64,000 nt of DNA from Acridotheres tristis (lineage: Eukaryota > Chordata > Aves > Passeriformes > Sturnidae). The position numbers and the translations under genes are program-made. Below the pieces are notes generated by a model. That model had not been told where the DNA came from, ran no database searches, and saw only the letters and a program-made list of their open reading frames with translations. Below, piece by piece: positions 37,681-51,591 of this stretch. Location of the stretch: positions 70,025,859-70,089,858 of the forward strand of contig CM072886.1 in assembly GCA_037013685.1 (NCBI GenBank). The letters run 5' to 3'. How positions within the stretch are numbered: position 1 is the stretch's first letter; every line of letters starts with the position of its first letter.

Positions 37681-39520
37681 TCACAATCAACACTGCCGCG
37701 ATCAAACACTGCCTGGCAGAGACATCTGCTATTTAAATGTATTCTAGCAGATGAAAGGAATGGAAACATAAAACCCAAACACTTCCCTTTTTCCTAATGT
37801 AATCAGTATTTTTAAGGAGTTTATCTGCTTATTAATAGGAAGGTTTTAAAACATTTTGCTTGAGCTGACATTCTTTAATTATAATATTCACACTGCTGAA
37901 TATGCAGTCACACCAGCAGAAGCTCTATTGTGAAAGAACACGCAGATTCAATCTGTTTCTTTCTCTGAATTTTTCTGACTTGGTCTTATTTTTCCATTCA
38001 TCATTATATTTTTGTTTGCTTCTCACATTTCTTTTTAAATGTGTGGGTTTTTTCCTCTTACTCTGTTGTTCCACTTGAAAACACCAGGATTAGCATGCAG
38101 ATGTTTTTTTTGATGTGAGATTTTTTTTTAATAATTTCCATTTTCCACAGTCTATTTGGGTAGCTGGGGATTTTTTCGTTTGTTTGCTTTTGACCCTGTT
38201 TTGTTGGGGTTTTTTCTTTTTAATGTATTACTCTCATCTGAGTGTAAACACCTTCTGTTTGCTGTTGTTTGCTTAAATCAGCATTTTAGAACATTAACTT
38301 CTTCTAGTTAAATAGATCATGAGCTATGCTAGTTCTGCCAATAATCTAATAACTTCCATGTTTTTAGTGCTTTGATAACTGTGAAAGCTTAGGTCAAATA
38401 GATATTGGTTTAAGAAGATTTTGGGGGAAAAAATAATAAGGTTTCAGCATGTATGTTATTTTTGGAAAAATTGTCCTGCAATACCTTTAAAATGGCTTTT
38501 AGAATTCATGAAAGTTATAGGATTTACTGAACATAGATCAATGAGAAAAGTATTCATACTCCTTGCCAATATGAAAGGACCAACTTCCTATTTTTTATAT
38601 AATTAAAAGGAATAATGACCTCTTTAAATGAGCTCCAGTTAGAATTTTGGCTAGGTTGTTATCTGCAGGCTATCATTCCCAGGAGTTGAATTACACTTAA
38701 TTTTTAGAAAGCTGAGAGGAGAAAAAGACATTCAGCATCTTAGCCCAGAGAAACTGCCATCGAATGCTGCTTTAAGAAAGAGGAGCAGAAAGAATACAAC
38801 CCAAGCTGTTACCACCTGTGAAACTTGCAACATCCACCTTCATTAAATCTATATTATAAACACTGAAGGAATGCCTTATCTCTTGTATTACAAGGAGTGA
38901 TTAATGGATTTTATAGGGCTGGTAGCTCAAGATCAATTTTTAATGTCAAGAAACTAAAGTTGGGGGTGGGTGTTCTTCCATAACCCTGAACATTTCCAGT
39001 AACCAAGATATCCACCACTGCTGTTTCGTGGCTGTATATATTTTTAAGAACATCCATGCCTGAAGCATCCATAGATAGCGCAGCTCAAATCCACACCATC
39101 CCTTACAAGGAAAGGCAAAATTGCCTGCAGTGATGTGTGCTGGGCAAGCTCAGAAATGCCACGAACGTGTTGTTTGGGAGCATGGCCAGGACAACAGAAA
39201 CTCCTGTTCATTTCCAAAGTTCATTTAACGCCTAAAACTTTGTATGGTCCCTCTTATCCAAAATGACTTTGGTCCCTGTGGGGCCACAGCAATTGCATCA
39301 CCATGTCCTGGCACTCCCAGGGAGGAGCTCCAGGGCAGCTGCACAAAGCCTGGAGCTCAGCACTGAGAAAGCACAACATGCACAATTTAGTTAACCTCTT
39401 AGAAAGCATCTGCCACCACCTCTCCCATGCAGTGGACTTAATTCCTGGAAAGAGTTATTGGCTAAAGTTAAAAAAAGATTATACTGAAATGTGAATTGTC
39501 CCTTGAAGGTTTTTTACAAG
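37681..39520. other. Intron 1 segment without recognisable genes
   Basis: AT-rich unique sequence with T-rich runs around 38100-38230. I see nothing further. Confidence 0.55.
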
Positions 39521-39522
39521 TA

Positions 39523-39567
39523 GGCAAATGCAAATACAAATGCAAATGCAAAAAAAAAAAAAAAAAA
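39523..39567. repeat. (GCAAAT)n hexamer repeat with two octamer motifs and an A-tract
   Basis: Imperfect GCAAAT/ACAAAT hexamers lead into about 20 A residues. Two copies of the POU octamer ATGCAAAT lie at 39528-39535 and 39540-39547, twelve bases apart. They may be a chance product of the hexamer. Confidence 0.8.
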
Positions 39568-42500
39568 GTTGATGCTTTTTACTTTGTTTCTAGACACCTC
39601 ATTAAAAATGGGAACATTTTTAAGTGTTTAAAAAAGCTATCTTTTTTCCCACAAGATAAAGCATAAGGTTATCTATTACCTGAAGCTATAATCAGGTTAA
39701 TATAACAAATCTGTTTTTTCCCTGCAATCCCATTTCTTTTTGCCCAAGTAATCAATTTTTGGTGACATCACATACTTCAAGGAGAAAACACAGGATGACT
39801 CTGCTACAGCTATACAGCAGAGCAGCAGATTTTTTTTTTTTGTCTTGCTCTGCAATATGTAACTGAAAATGCTTTAGGGGTTAGTCAGCTTTCTTTAAAG
39901 CCATGGCCATTAAAAAATGTTTTCCCAACCTTTTTTATGTGTCCTATCACAAATAGTCAAAGGCAGAAGTTCCTGTAGCCCTGTAGCCTTTGAACCAACA
40001 AAGCTGAAAAAAGGGCAATGCAGGCACCTCTCCCATAGGTGTTACTGGGAAATGTGGATTTGTGCCATCTCATGGGAGGGACCTGGGTGGGTGAGACTAC
40101 AGAGGGATTATCCAAAAGATGCTGCCTTCTATTTTGTAATCTAGTGATTTCCTTTCCCAGCACAGCAGTTTATTTCAAGAAGAGCCCAGTTTAACATCTC
40201 TTTGAACATACCATTATTGCTGAATGTATTGTAATTAGTTCTTGCTTGTGAAGCACTTGGACACAGAGGAACATGCAAGTGTTAAGTGTTACAGTCATTA
40301 TCATTCACCTTTACTTAATATATTTCTGTTTTATTTAGCTACTTGTGACTAAGGCATCTGCGTGCCTTTGGCCAGGCTGCACATGTGTGAACTAGTGAGA
40401 CCACAGGAATAGAAAAGTCCTGAAATATGCCTTGCTCCAGAAAGCTGAGAGATAAATTTGCTGGTAGTTACCAAGGAAGTTATAAAAGTTTGCAATTCAA
40501 TTTACTGTATTGCCAACCCCAAATTAATAGTAAACTGGACTGACTTAAAAATAACTTAAGATCATTCTTTTGTAATTTTTTTCCTTTGGTAAACTACATG
40601 TTTTCAAGGCCTTCTTCACATGCAAGAGCTACAGATTTAACTATTTTAGTAAAATTCATGTATAATAAAATCGTTACCTTAACAGGTCAGAGCTTTAAAG
40701 AGATCAATACTAAGAGTGGACAACAAGGAGTGGAATACACAGTAAATTTTCAGAGAAACAAATACCACCAAAACCCTAATATATATAATATTCATTAATT
40801 CTAGTCACATAAGCTGACAATTTCCTTAAAATCTATGAGTTAAAATCTCAACCTTGCAAATTCATAGAAGTCCACTGAAAATCTCACCAGGATCTCCAGC
40901 AGAGAGGGAGGACCAACAATTCAATTTAACTAAGAGTGGTTGTAGGTCCTGTCATTTGGCCAGACAACCTAAATGACAGAAAACAGGATCATGTCCTTTT
41001 ATAAATTTCATTGGGTTTGCTTTTTCCTTGGAAGAATACTGATGTCCTTGTCTGATTAACTGAAACTTAAGGCTGAGTTTTAGATCTGACTTGGATTTAA
41101 GTGTAAGAAAAAGATGTCTGTATGGGATGAATAGATATATGCATTCTAGGTGCATATACATCTATCTGTGTGAGTGCAAGAATCAGTTCTACTTACAATT
41201 ACTTGCCATATAGTCTTTTTTCTACATGCCTGTGCTTCTGTTAGGGTGCATATCTAAAAAGCTTGAGCACTCAGACATCTTCAAACCTCAGTGTCCAGGT
41301 CTGCAAATGCCTATTCTAGTGAGTCATCACAAGCTTCATGAAATAATTTTCCATTGTAAACTTGCAAGTGATCTGCTCTGGGGTATAAAGACCTTAAAAG
41401 GCAGTGATATAATTCACTTTAGGAAAAAAAATTGAACTCAGCATGAGATCACTCATGAAAGGAAGGGCACTGACACCCAAACCTCACGTTATCCAATTCC
41501 TTCTTTAAAAAGTGGTCTCTAATGGGTGGTTGCAAAACTGTATCTTTTGTGCTCCTTTCCTGTTCCTTCTCCATCAGAGGAGATATCACAAGTCAAAGTT
41601 CTACAATTTAAAAATGTAGCCTAAGTGCAGTAGGTATATATTTATATTCTGCAGGTCTTTCACCATATGACTAGAATGTGAGACAAGTGAATTCCACCCT
41701 GAGATTAGGGACTCCCCTGTAGTTCTCTGCAAATATGAGAAAACACAGACCACAAGCTCTTTGAACAGCTTGAGGGCCCAAAAGTATAGGACATTTTCTC
41801 ATGATAAATCACCTACCTTAGAATGTGCTTTTTTTTTTTTTCTTTCCCTTTTGAATCCTTTTATTGGTGCAATGTTTCTGCAGTGTAGACACGGTCAGCT
41901 TCAGAGGCTCAAGGCTTATTTGTCCATAGAACAGATAATGGATAAAGAGCAGCAATAAGAGTTTATTCAGCCCACGTCACCAAGGAGCTTAGGAAACACT
42001 TGGCAGTGCCATCCTCCATGTCACTTCTGCTTCTGGTTCATGGGCCAGTGCCACTGAAGTTCTCAACAGATGATGCTATTAGTACAACCCACTGCTATTT
42101 ATCTTTCTTTCTGTATGAAAGGGAATAAAATACTTGTTTTGCTTACACAGTCCCGTGAAGAGCCATTAGGTGGTACTAATGGTGCTTTTGACTGCTGGCA
42201 GCTGCTCTAGATGGGGTTTGAGTAGGGGCCTTGAAGGTAGAGGGCTTTCAAACACCCGTTTGCTTGCCAATCCCCTGAAGAATAACAACTACATTGCTAT
42301 CAACATACTGAAAAATATGTAACACCAGCCAGCAAGCCAGGTACTCTCAATGGGGGAGTAACACTTTATTGACATAGACAGGCATGTGAGGGTGAGCTGT
42401 GAAATAAAGATGTGGAATTTCTTGTGAGGCCTCTTAAAACACTCTTACTGAAGTATCTTATCCAGGTAGCATTACTGAAAATCTTCTGGAGAATATTTTA

Positions 42501-45500
42501 TTCTGTCTAAAAATTTTGCTCCCCCAAAGTGATTTATCAATCCACCATAGTGTGGGGGAATAAAATAAATTCTAAGAGTCTCTCTTTTTCTTTTTGAAAA
42601 TAGACAGAATTTTAGATGCAAAATACAATCATATTCTTGACAAATTCTTACCCTTCTACATTTCTTGTGTTGACATTGTGTATTTTTTTCCAGTGCCAGT
42701 GGCCTGAATAATAATGGTGTAGCACAAGCCAGACAGTCACACACTACTTCTCCTGAGCAAGACTCTGGGTAAAATGCTCATTCCTGTGTCTACAAGAGCT
42801 GGTGTTATAGTTTAATCTTCTAATTGTGTTTGGGGCTTTTTTTCCCAATAGAAGAAAAAAATCCACTAGACAACCAAAATATCCTTTTTGATGTGAGATG
42901 GTTCCAGATCATTTTCCCTCTTTGCTTGTGGCTTTTAAAGAGATCATTTCTGCAAGGAACTAGGATTCAGCATCCTATTTTTGGCAAAGTGTCCACGCTT
43001 CTGACTTTGCATGGGAAGGGTTAGAGCTGAGAAAGCAAAGCTGAGTATTTATATCACATAGGTATGTGAGCTGTGCCTAGAGCCAAGCAGTACAGAAGAC
43101 TTGCCGCATATAGGTACACACCCCGTTCTGCACAGTGGACAACAACCAGAAGGCTGCCTCCATGAAAACGTATTCTGTCTTTGTGGCATCCTTTCAGGCA
43201 GGCAGAAACAATGCATAGCCCAAATGCTCCAAAGCATCCTCTGCTTTGCAGTTGCAGAGGCCTGTTCATTAGCTGACAAAGGCAAATGACAGTTCCTTAA
43301 AGTTACTAGAGTTGGACATGGATTTACTCCAAATTAAGGACTTGGCCGAGAATTTTTTCTTTTTTTTTTTAATGCGTTAGCAGATGGCAAATATGCACTG
43401 AGCACAGAAAAACTACTGGTTTTTGAGGGCAATGGTTGCTTGCGATGCTAATTTGGGGCTTTATGTTTATGCAAGCTAACCTGGAGGGACACATTTCAGA
43501 GCTGGGCTGAAGCTGAAGAAAGACTCAAGCAGCAAAGTGCAGAATACCAGTAACCCATTTAAAGCTGGGCGTGTGAAGGCAGGGCTATGTGTCTGCTCCT
43601 TCTGAAGAGATTCAGAAAATAGTGCAGGAGCAGATGTTAAGAAATCACAACTTTATATATTTCCCTCATTCAGTCCCGTCAAGATGAGACCATTTGCGGA
43701 ACTTTCAAAACAGGAAGGTACTTGGCTTTATGTTTGGATTCAGGCTAGCTGACACTCCACTGCAAGCTGATATCCACATGTTCTCCTGGAAAGGATGTCC
43801 ACATGAGAGCATTTTAGAGCACTGTTGTGTGGTGAAAATCAACTAGTAATGAGCATCCAAAAGCAGATGTTGAGAGATGTTTACAAATCAGCTGCTGACA
43901 GATTGTTTTCATCTAGCAGTTCTTTTGACAGTTACACCATATCCCTATCTGCAAACTGTGATGACACAGACAACCTTTCCCTCCACACTCTGTTAACCTT
44001 GCTGCAAAAAGCAACCTGGAATAACCACAAAATAGCTATTGACCAAGGTTGAACAGCTTATGTAGTTCCGACAGTGTAGTCACAGAATAGGAATAAAATG
44101 AAAATCAAAGCTTAAAGAAGAGGTCATTTTCCTGGCAACAGTCCTACCCACAAATACAGGGGAAAGATGTGTCGTTCTCAGAGCAAAATTTATCCTGAAG
44201 TCACATAGTATGGTCTCCAGTGACTCCCAGCAAATGTTTTGTACCTCACTTTTTATTTCTTACTTCTTTCTGTTATTTTCTTTCAAGAATTGTGATTTTC
44301 TGTGTTATGCCTGATACCATGCTGTTCCTACACATTAGACATCCTTGTGTGTTATGGTCAGACCTGTTTTTTTTCCTATTTCTGATTAATTTAAGGGAAC
44401 CAGGAAGGCATTTTTGTGAGTGAAAAAATCACACTGACCTCACCTGCAAATTCTGTGCACAGAAGACTTTAGAACCACTCCAGCGGCTACAGAATGAATC
44501 ACAATACAGCAGGTATTCAGCTATCTTTTTTAATAAATATGCTTTAATTGGACAAAAGTGTAGCTGACATGTTTAACTTATACATCTATTATAGGGTAGA
44601 AGTCACTTAACCACTCTCTTCTAATACCATTTCCTGTGAAGTTGGCCGTATTTTGGTCAAATAATCCTGCAGCAAAGACTGATTTCTCTGAACATATTTG
44701 CCAGCTGGGACTCTATTAGGTTAGAGTACTGCTTCCCACAATTAGGACCCGTGGACATTAATGTCATACAAATAAATATGTGTTGCTGTAGAGTAGTTTT
44801 GATAACTGATTCACTGCACAGATTAAGTATGAACTATCCACTTGCATTGTTGATTTCTGTGTCTCTGGTCACAGAAGTCCCGTGATATTGCTCCTGCTCC
44901 CTGGCTACATGGCTGAGGAATTTATAGTAGTTGAGAGAGAGAAGAGAAAGAGGGGAGAGCTAACTGCTCTAAGTTCCTGGGCATGTCCACTATTGATAAT
45001 TTATTCATGCATTTTCTTCTGCCTCCTTGGTCTGTTTTTTCAGCTCATATTTATCATTACAGCTCCTTGGAAGTCAATGGAATAATATTAGTTTGTCCTC
45101 TTTTGATTGAGAATATGACTGGATAAAATTTTTGTCAGAAGTGAAGAATAAACTAGAAATCTTAAGTGTTGTTAATCCAGCATCTAAGGGGCTTATTCCT
45201 CACAGGTACCGCTCCCTGATTCAGCACAATCTTTTGAGCATTTGTTTAAATCCCTCTGTCAATAATGACCCACAAGCACAGACTGAAGGCAAGTGTCACA
45301 AGAAAATATTCTGACTGCAGTTCTTGGAGTCTTCCTAACAGCAGATTATTGAAATACGAATGCAGCCCTAAAACTTAAATTCAGTTTAGCACATCCTGAA
45401 AAGCCAGGAAAATGAGAAATCTTTCTCTGAACGTGGTAATGCTTGTTTTTCCTCTGAAGAACCAGCAGGTTTCAGATTATGGCTCTAATATTTTAAAACT

Positions 45501-47994
45501 TAAAAGCCCTTAAGACCAAGACAAAAACCATGCTATTGATTATAAGGAAAACCATGGACATGATGAGAGTTCAAATAAAGTAATGAAAATCCTTAAATAT
45601 CAGCATTTCTTCAGATCCTTTTAGTGTCTTCCTGACTAGAGAAGCTCAGGAAAGCCAAAATAACGTCTCCCTTGCTGTGAGCCAGTGGAGCGAGCTCATA
45701 GCCCCTAGCTGACAATCTTTTCCCTTAGCTCTACAATCTATGACCACCACATCCAGCCCTTAGTGAAATGAATGTTAAAGTCACTGAAGGGTATCAGAAA
45801 TAGAAATACACAAGGAAAAAAAAAAGCCACACAACTTCCTAAAGCAGCTGAATTTGGAAAAGACTGTCTATGGCAGATTTAGGAAGTGGTAACAGAACAG
45901 GCCACTGTTATTTTCTATTTGAACATTAAAAAAAAATAATCAAAAATACCTTTGCCAGAAGTAGAATAAATTCCTCTCTGTTCCACTAAGCTGCATATCT
46001 TTGGCCTGACCCCTCTCATACAGGAGAGTGAGCAAAGTTTGGCCAGCAGATTTAGGTATCTACTCCTCACCCTTTTCCCACCTGGTAGCATGCTTCTTTC
46101 TGGGCTGCCGCTGTAAGAGCAAAGAGCAGCAGCTCCTGCTCTGTTGCATCCCAGAGCACAGCAGCAGAATCACCCTCTGCTCCTCTCCTAGCAGACGTGG
46201 CCCAGAAGCAATCTCATAAGCAGGACTGGGAGGCTTATAAAAAACTGAGACACTAGGACAGAGTTGCTACTGGTTGCACAAAGTAAATGTCAAACAGGAA
46301 AATTCTCCTCTGGGAAGGTATGTCAGGCGAACCTTAGTCCCATACATCGGGACTTTACTCCCCAAAGTAATGCTAGGTGGACAACATTCAGCTCCTGGTC
46401 TTGCAGATCTCAGCCTGAACTGCCAACTGCAGATCACCCTCTGTCCCAAAGGACTTCAGGGACAGTGAAGAGCAACTGAGCCCAGCATGAGACAAAAGCC
46501 CCTTGCAGGATCAAGCTCATCACAGATGCAAGAAGCAAGTTGTACCTCAAACACATGTGAGGGGCTGAGGTACCAACAGATCAGCACAACAAATTGGTGC
46601 CTGCAATATTCACATAAGCAACATTTCAGAGGCAGAAATAATAATAATAAAAATAATAAATAATGAAAATATAAACCTGGGTATGGTTTCTCTTACATGC
46701 AAATCAAGATTTAAATATAAAAATGATAGGCTGCTGTTAATCCTTCTTAGGAAGTCATAAATTGTTAATCAGACCTTAGGCAGTGTTGTTTAATACCAAC
46801 TTTAATAAAATAGCTGCCTGAAGCAGAAAGACAGTTGGGATCCTGACTCTAAAACTTTGGTAACCTCATCCACTTTTTTGCAGCCTGAGGCTCTTACACT
46901 ACCATTGATACTAACTCCTTTGAAATATGCTCATTTTTTAGGTTGCTAAATTATTAAACACCTTATTAGTTGAAAGATTAGATGGAAAAAAGTCATCTCT
47001 GTATGAAGGAAAATGGATTGGAAGAGGAAGGATAAGTTGAGGGAATATTTACATAAAAGATACAGCTCTGTTGTTGATATACAGAGGTAATCCATAATCC
47101 ATAATTCATTTAAGAAATGAACCCATCAAATTACATAACTACGCATGACAAATTGCTACTGTTGAGCTATCCTACAATAAATTACAAGGAATCATTCCTG
47201 TCAAGAGTGTATTTTGTTTGAGACTAAAAAAAGCAATGTCGCTACAAGGTTGTTTTCCCTCGTTCCATAGGATTTGTCTGTCACACACAATCTCTCACAC
47301 TTACACCATATAATTTGATCAGGGTAGAAAAAGTTCCTTTGTATGGAGTAACCACCAAGTCTCTGAAATTAAAACTGCTTTGAAAATTGCAAGAAAAGGG
47401 GAAAGGATGAAAAAGAAGAGTGTTTCTTCCTCATTATTTCTTAATACTATTTGTCAGTCAGGTGAGCAGATCTTTAGAGCAAAAAATAAGAAACATTAAT
47501 TTCCTGAAGTGTGATGTCTTTTTAGTATATGTCCAGAGCAGCTTGTTAGCATACTAATTGTTTCATTTAATATGCAATACAGAGCATACTTACTACTTTG
47601 AAGTGCTTATTCATGATGTCATGGATATTAGTGTATATTTCTTAATTACACAACAGAACAATCTTTCCTCTTTCAACCTACACTTTCTGCTGCTCTGATT
47701 GGTTTCTCTAACTAGCCAGAATAATCATTTTGCCACACAGAAGCAGAAAAGGAAAAAAAAAAGTAAACTATTTTAAAAGCCATTTTAATTTAATAACAAA
47801 TTGAGAGCTGTATTTTGTGTTAAATTAGCACTGCAAGCCTCATATCAATTCAAGGCAAGGTTCCCTGTTCATTACTGCTTAATTAATCAGTCCTGTTTCC
47901 ATCTAAATGAAAAGTTTTCTCTCTTCCCTATCATCTCTAACATCTCATTTCAGGCAGCACATCAAGTTAATCTTGCTTACATTAGCAACTTATT
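39568..47994. other. Intron 1 segment without recognisable genes
   Basis: AT-rich unique sequence with scattered short homopolymers. None of the short frames (maximum about 90 codons) resembles a known protein, and I see no transposon signature. Confidence 0.55.
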
Positions 47995-48138
47995 TCTAAT
48001 GGCTCAGTTCAATTATTTGGTGTGAGCATGGTGTTAATATTGCCAAGGTTGCGGGTTCAATCCCTGTATGGGCCATTCACTTAAGAGCTGGACTTGAAGA
48101 TTCTTATGGATCCCTTCCAACTCAGAATATCCTGTCAT
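47995..48138 (+). mobile_element. tRNA-Ile-derived SINE with CR1-like tail (TguSINE1-like)
   Basis: The head resembles an isoleucine tRNA gene. It has an A-box-like TGGCTCAGTT at 48000-48009 with a small insertion after it, then the anticodon-arm region, a B box GGTTCAATCCC (48054-48064) and the acceptor end GTATGGGCCA. It then runs directly into a CR1-type 3' end (GAGCTGGACTTGA, then TCCCTTCCAACTCAGAAT). This joined structure is that of a SINE mobilised by CR1 machinery, known in passerines as TguSINE1. Differences from a functional tRNA at CpG sites (C to T) suggest an old, inactive copy. It is not a tRNA gene. Confidence 0.85.
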
Positions 48139-48350
48139 AACTCATCCTATCCCAGTTTACAGATGAATTCTGCTTGGTTGCTTTGCTTCGTTTTGGGCAG
48201 CTTGGAGTTGATGGTAAAACAGCAATTGCAAGAACGAGCTCATCCAGCTTTGTGATGAATCCACTATGTGAGGACAAGCACCTACTTCCAACACATTGAA
48301 GTCTTCTGAGCTTTTGGCTTCCTGGTGTGTCTTGTCCTTCCTCAGGCAAC

Positions 48351-48450
48351 ATGGCACTTAGAGACATGGTTTAGTGATGGAATTGACAGTGCTAACTCTT
48401 GGACTTGCTGATCTTAGCAGTCTTTTCTAACCTAAAACATTCTATGATTA
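48351..48450 (+). mobile_element. CR1 LINE, 3'-terminal fragment
   Basis: Positions 48362-48450 follow the avian CR1 3' end: the CATGGTTTAGTG block, the GGACTTGCTGATCTTAGCAG block, then CTTTTCTAACCTAAA and the terminal ATTCTATGATT. Severe 5' truncation is typical of CR1 insertions. It lies about 210 bp after the SINE in the same orientation and is a separate insertion. Confidence 0.9.
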
Positions 48451-51400
48451 GAATATACACAGAGCTGAGCAAAGAATTATTATTTTATAAAACAACAGAT
48501 GAGTATGAAACATTCCCATGGAAGAAGAGAAATCTGTAAGGGAAGGAGAATACAGAAAGTTGGGTGGTATCTGAAAGCATGTCCTCATTAAGCTTTATGC
48601 AACATATCCTAGAAATAAAACTTGGTAAGCATTAGTCCTGCACTACCATCAGTAGTGTATATAAAAACATATCAAACATTTCACCCTGTCACCTTTGAAG
48701 GAAGTGAAGAATAGGACTTTAAAACCATCTAGTTGAATATCTCCTGCTTATGTTGATCCCACCATTGCCAGAGCTGGAAACTGCTGCCATTGCCATAAGC
48801 AGGTACTTTCTATCACCAGCAGCAAAGCACACTAACTCTGGGATTTAACATAAACCTCTGGTGTTTTGGATTGCACAAGCTGGCCCCAGTCAAACACTTA
48901 CTGAAGCTGCAGCTGCTCACACGTGCTAGTCTCTGCACTTGCCTTGCTCAGTTCAGCCTTCAGAAGTAAGTTTTCTGGCTGCTCCTAGTGCTGGGATGCC
49001 TGCCTGCCCATGTCAGGATGCCTCAGGTTAACACTGCAACCTCCCCCGGGCACCACCACGGCTCCAGCAGCTCCATCCGTCTGTCCGCAGAGATCCACGG
49101 CCGCCGAGACGTAACAGATACTTGATCGGGTCAGGGCTCGAAACTAAATCTGAGCCTGAGGTGTCTGCATCACATGAAGGCTGGTTTTAATGCCAGCTTG
49201 GCAAATATAAACACTTTTGTAATTGACACAAAACACACAAAAAATATTAAGTTCCAAGAGGATGAAACCTGTTTTTCCTGAATAATTCCAGTATTTACTT
49301 TTGCTCATCCAGGACTCAGGATGTTATTGCAACAGTGAAGAAGGATGTGCAGCATATTTTAACCTTCTAGATTTGCAGCAGCCAGCCTCTGACCTCACAT
49401 TTACCAGCCTGGTTGAAATTACAACCTGCTGCTAAGGAAAACTCTGTCATACTTTAAAGTAACTCCGATATCAAGTAGCTTTGAGATATCTGACAAATGA
49501 ATTACAGTGGATTAATGAGGAGCTGCTTCAGAAACCCTGCAAAAGAGATCCTTACGTGTTACAATATGGTAATACATTTCATTTAATAGCAATATAAATT
49601 ATATGCTGAGAAAAGTGGGAGCTTGGTTTTGTGTTGTTTTGTTGTGTTTTTTTTTTCCAAGAGGAACAGAAATCCTTCCTATAAATCAGAGTGCACACTT
49701 CTGTTTCTGATAGGAAACAAAGCTCTGAAAAGCACTGAATTTCAAAGCTGCTTGAGATTAGATTGTCTGCAGAATTGTGCTGATGGCTGTAAATATTAAT
49801 AAATATGATACACTGGGCCAGCTTTTTTCTTCAGATGCTTATGCTCTGCTTCCTCTTCAGTGCAGATGACCTGAACACACAGGCACCAGGAGGAAGAATC
49901 TGAGCTAAGAGTTGGTTTTAGAGATGCAACACACAGTGACACTTGCACAAAGGAAGGATGCTCCCATTACATGCCAGCAGAAACAGCCAGGAAGTAAAAA
50001 TCTCCTTCCAGTCTTCTCTATCCCCTCTGCAACTGCTGTTGGGAGCTGACAGACAGCAAAGAATCTCTCTCCATGCTGCACAGATGATCCAGGGCTATAC
50101 TGTTGAAGGGGTGTCAATGTGAAATGATGGTTATTCCTTACACAGATTTTCTTTCCATCCCCATTTTGCATAGTCTACTATTTAGGGATAAAAATTATAC
50201 CAACATTTAGCGATCATGTTGTGGTCACCATGAAAATAATTGTAAGGTTGTAAACACTTCATTACAAATCCTAACATCTTGGTCCAGAACAACGCTTAAG
50301 TATTCAAACAGCCTTGTGGACTTCAGTGCAGTTTATTGGTATTTTTAAAAGCAAACTGCTCTGGGACCAGGTATGATAAGTCAGAGAGAAGAACATGCTT
50401 TGTTTATAGCAGAAATAACTTGGTAATTATCAGCAGTGAGAAGGGAAATAGCACAGCAGAGCATTCATATTATTTAGACTTAAATGGAGTTTAGATTAAA
50501 TACAGGGTTTTATAAAACTGGTTGGCACAGCATGAATTGCTTAAAGAGATGTGGCTGGTGGACTTAAGAGTTGCTTCTGCATCTTTTTCCCTTTCAGCCC
50601 TGACAGCTAAATTGAGCACCAATTTCACAAAAGAAATTTGCTCCCTGAAAGAGATTCTACCTCTATATATTCCTGCTTTGTGATCTGCCAGGGCACTCTT
50701 CACACTATGAAAGTGAGGAAATAGGTTCTCTTGAATTCTTCTAGAGCTTGATCAGTTTGTGAGGCCAGCTCCAAAAGCATTAGGTCATAGTAGGTGGCAC
50801 AGAGCTCAGGACCTGGTACTACTTCAATCTAAACTGGCCACATAACTTGTAAATTTAATGTGTCTTTTATATGTGTCTTTTTCTACTTCTCCCTCTATTT
50901 TATTTACACTAAGATCAATACCCGTGTCAGGGGTATTGGTGTACACCATGTCCTTATTCAAGTAACTTCCCTTTGACTCACCTTCGTATCTATGTGCTAG
51001 GAATACTACTCCTTAGATGTTTACAAAGCAGGGGTGCTTTGAAATGAATTCATGCAGGCATGGACATGAACAAGAGATAGTGTGGTATGACCTCTGGCTG
51101 CCCCAAACCACAGGGAGCAGCATGCAGAATAGGCAGCCTTTTATGAGATTTTTTTTTATCCCCTTCTCTCTCACAGGCATAAGTAGGTGGGAATGTATGA
51201 GGCAGGGAATGGTAAAGAAACTCTGGCCAGTCCAACTCGGCCAATGCAGAGAGTAAGGTCATTGCCACCTTGCTTGGGGACAGCTCAGATTACTTTCTCC
51301 TGGGAATAGGATACTCAGTCTTGTCTCAGACAGTTCTGGAGCTACTCAGCTTCCCCCTTCCCCACCACAGAAAACACGGCTGAACAAGCAAGCAGAAAAC

Positions 51401-51591
51401 ATCCAGAAAATCCTTTGGGGAAAGAATGTCAAAGCAGATGCAAGGAGTCCTTGAGAAAAATAATTGGCTTTCTTTTGGATGAAAAAAAGAGACCCAAATC
51501 TGACTCCTTCTCCCCATCCATTCTTTGATCAGCTACAACTAAAGAGAGCAAGAGAGAGGCAAGCAGGTTGACTGCAAGCTGTACTTGCTGT
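48451..51591. other. Intron 1 segment without recognisable genes
   Basis: Mostly AT-rich unique sequence. A small GC-rich patch lies at about 49040-49135 with several CpGs. No exon or transposon is recognised. Confidence 0.55.

Noticed and set aside
37262..37747. 161-codon frame with a Leu-rich stretch in the intronic CpG island
   Set aside because: The Leu run comes from CTG/CTC low complexity. It has no start codon in a suitable place for a signal peptide, and several other frames are equally open.
48022..48072. Candidate tRNA-Ile gene
   Set aside because: The acceptor and D arms do not pair, there is an insertion after the A box, and the sequence runs straight into a CR1-like tail, so it is a SINE head.
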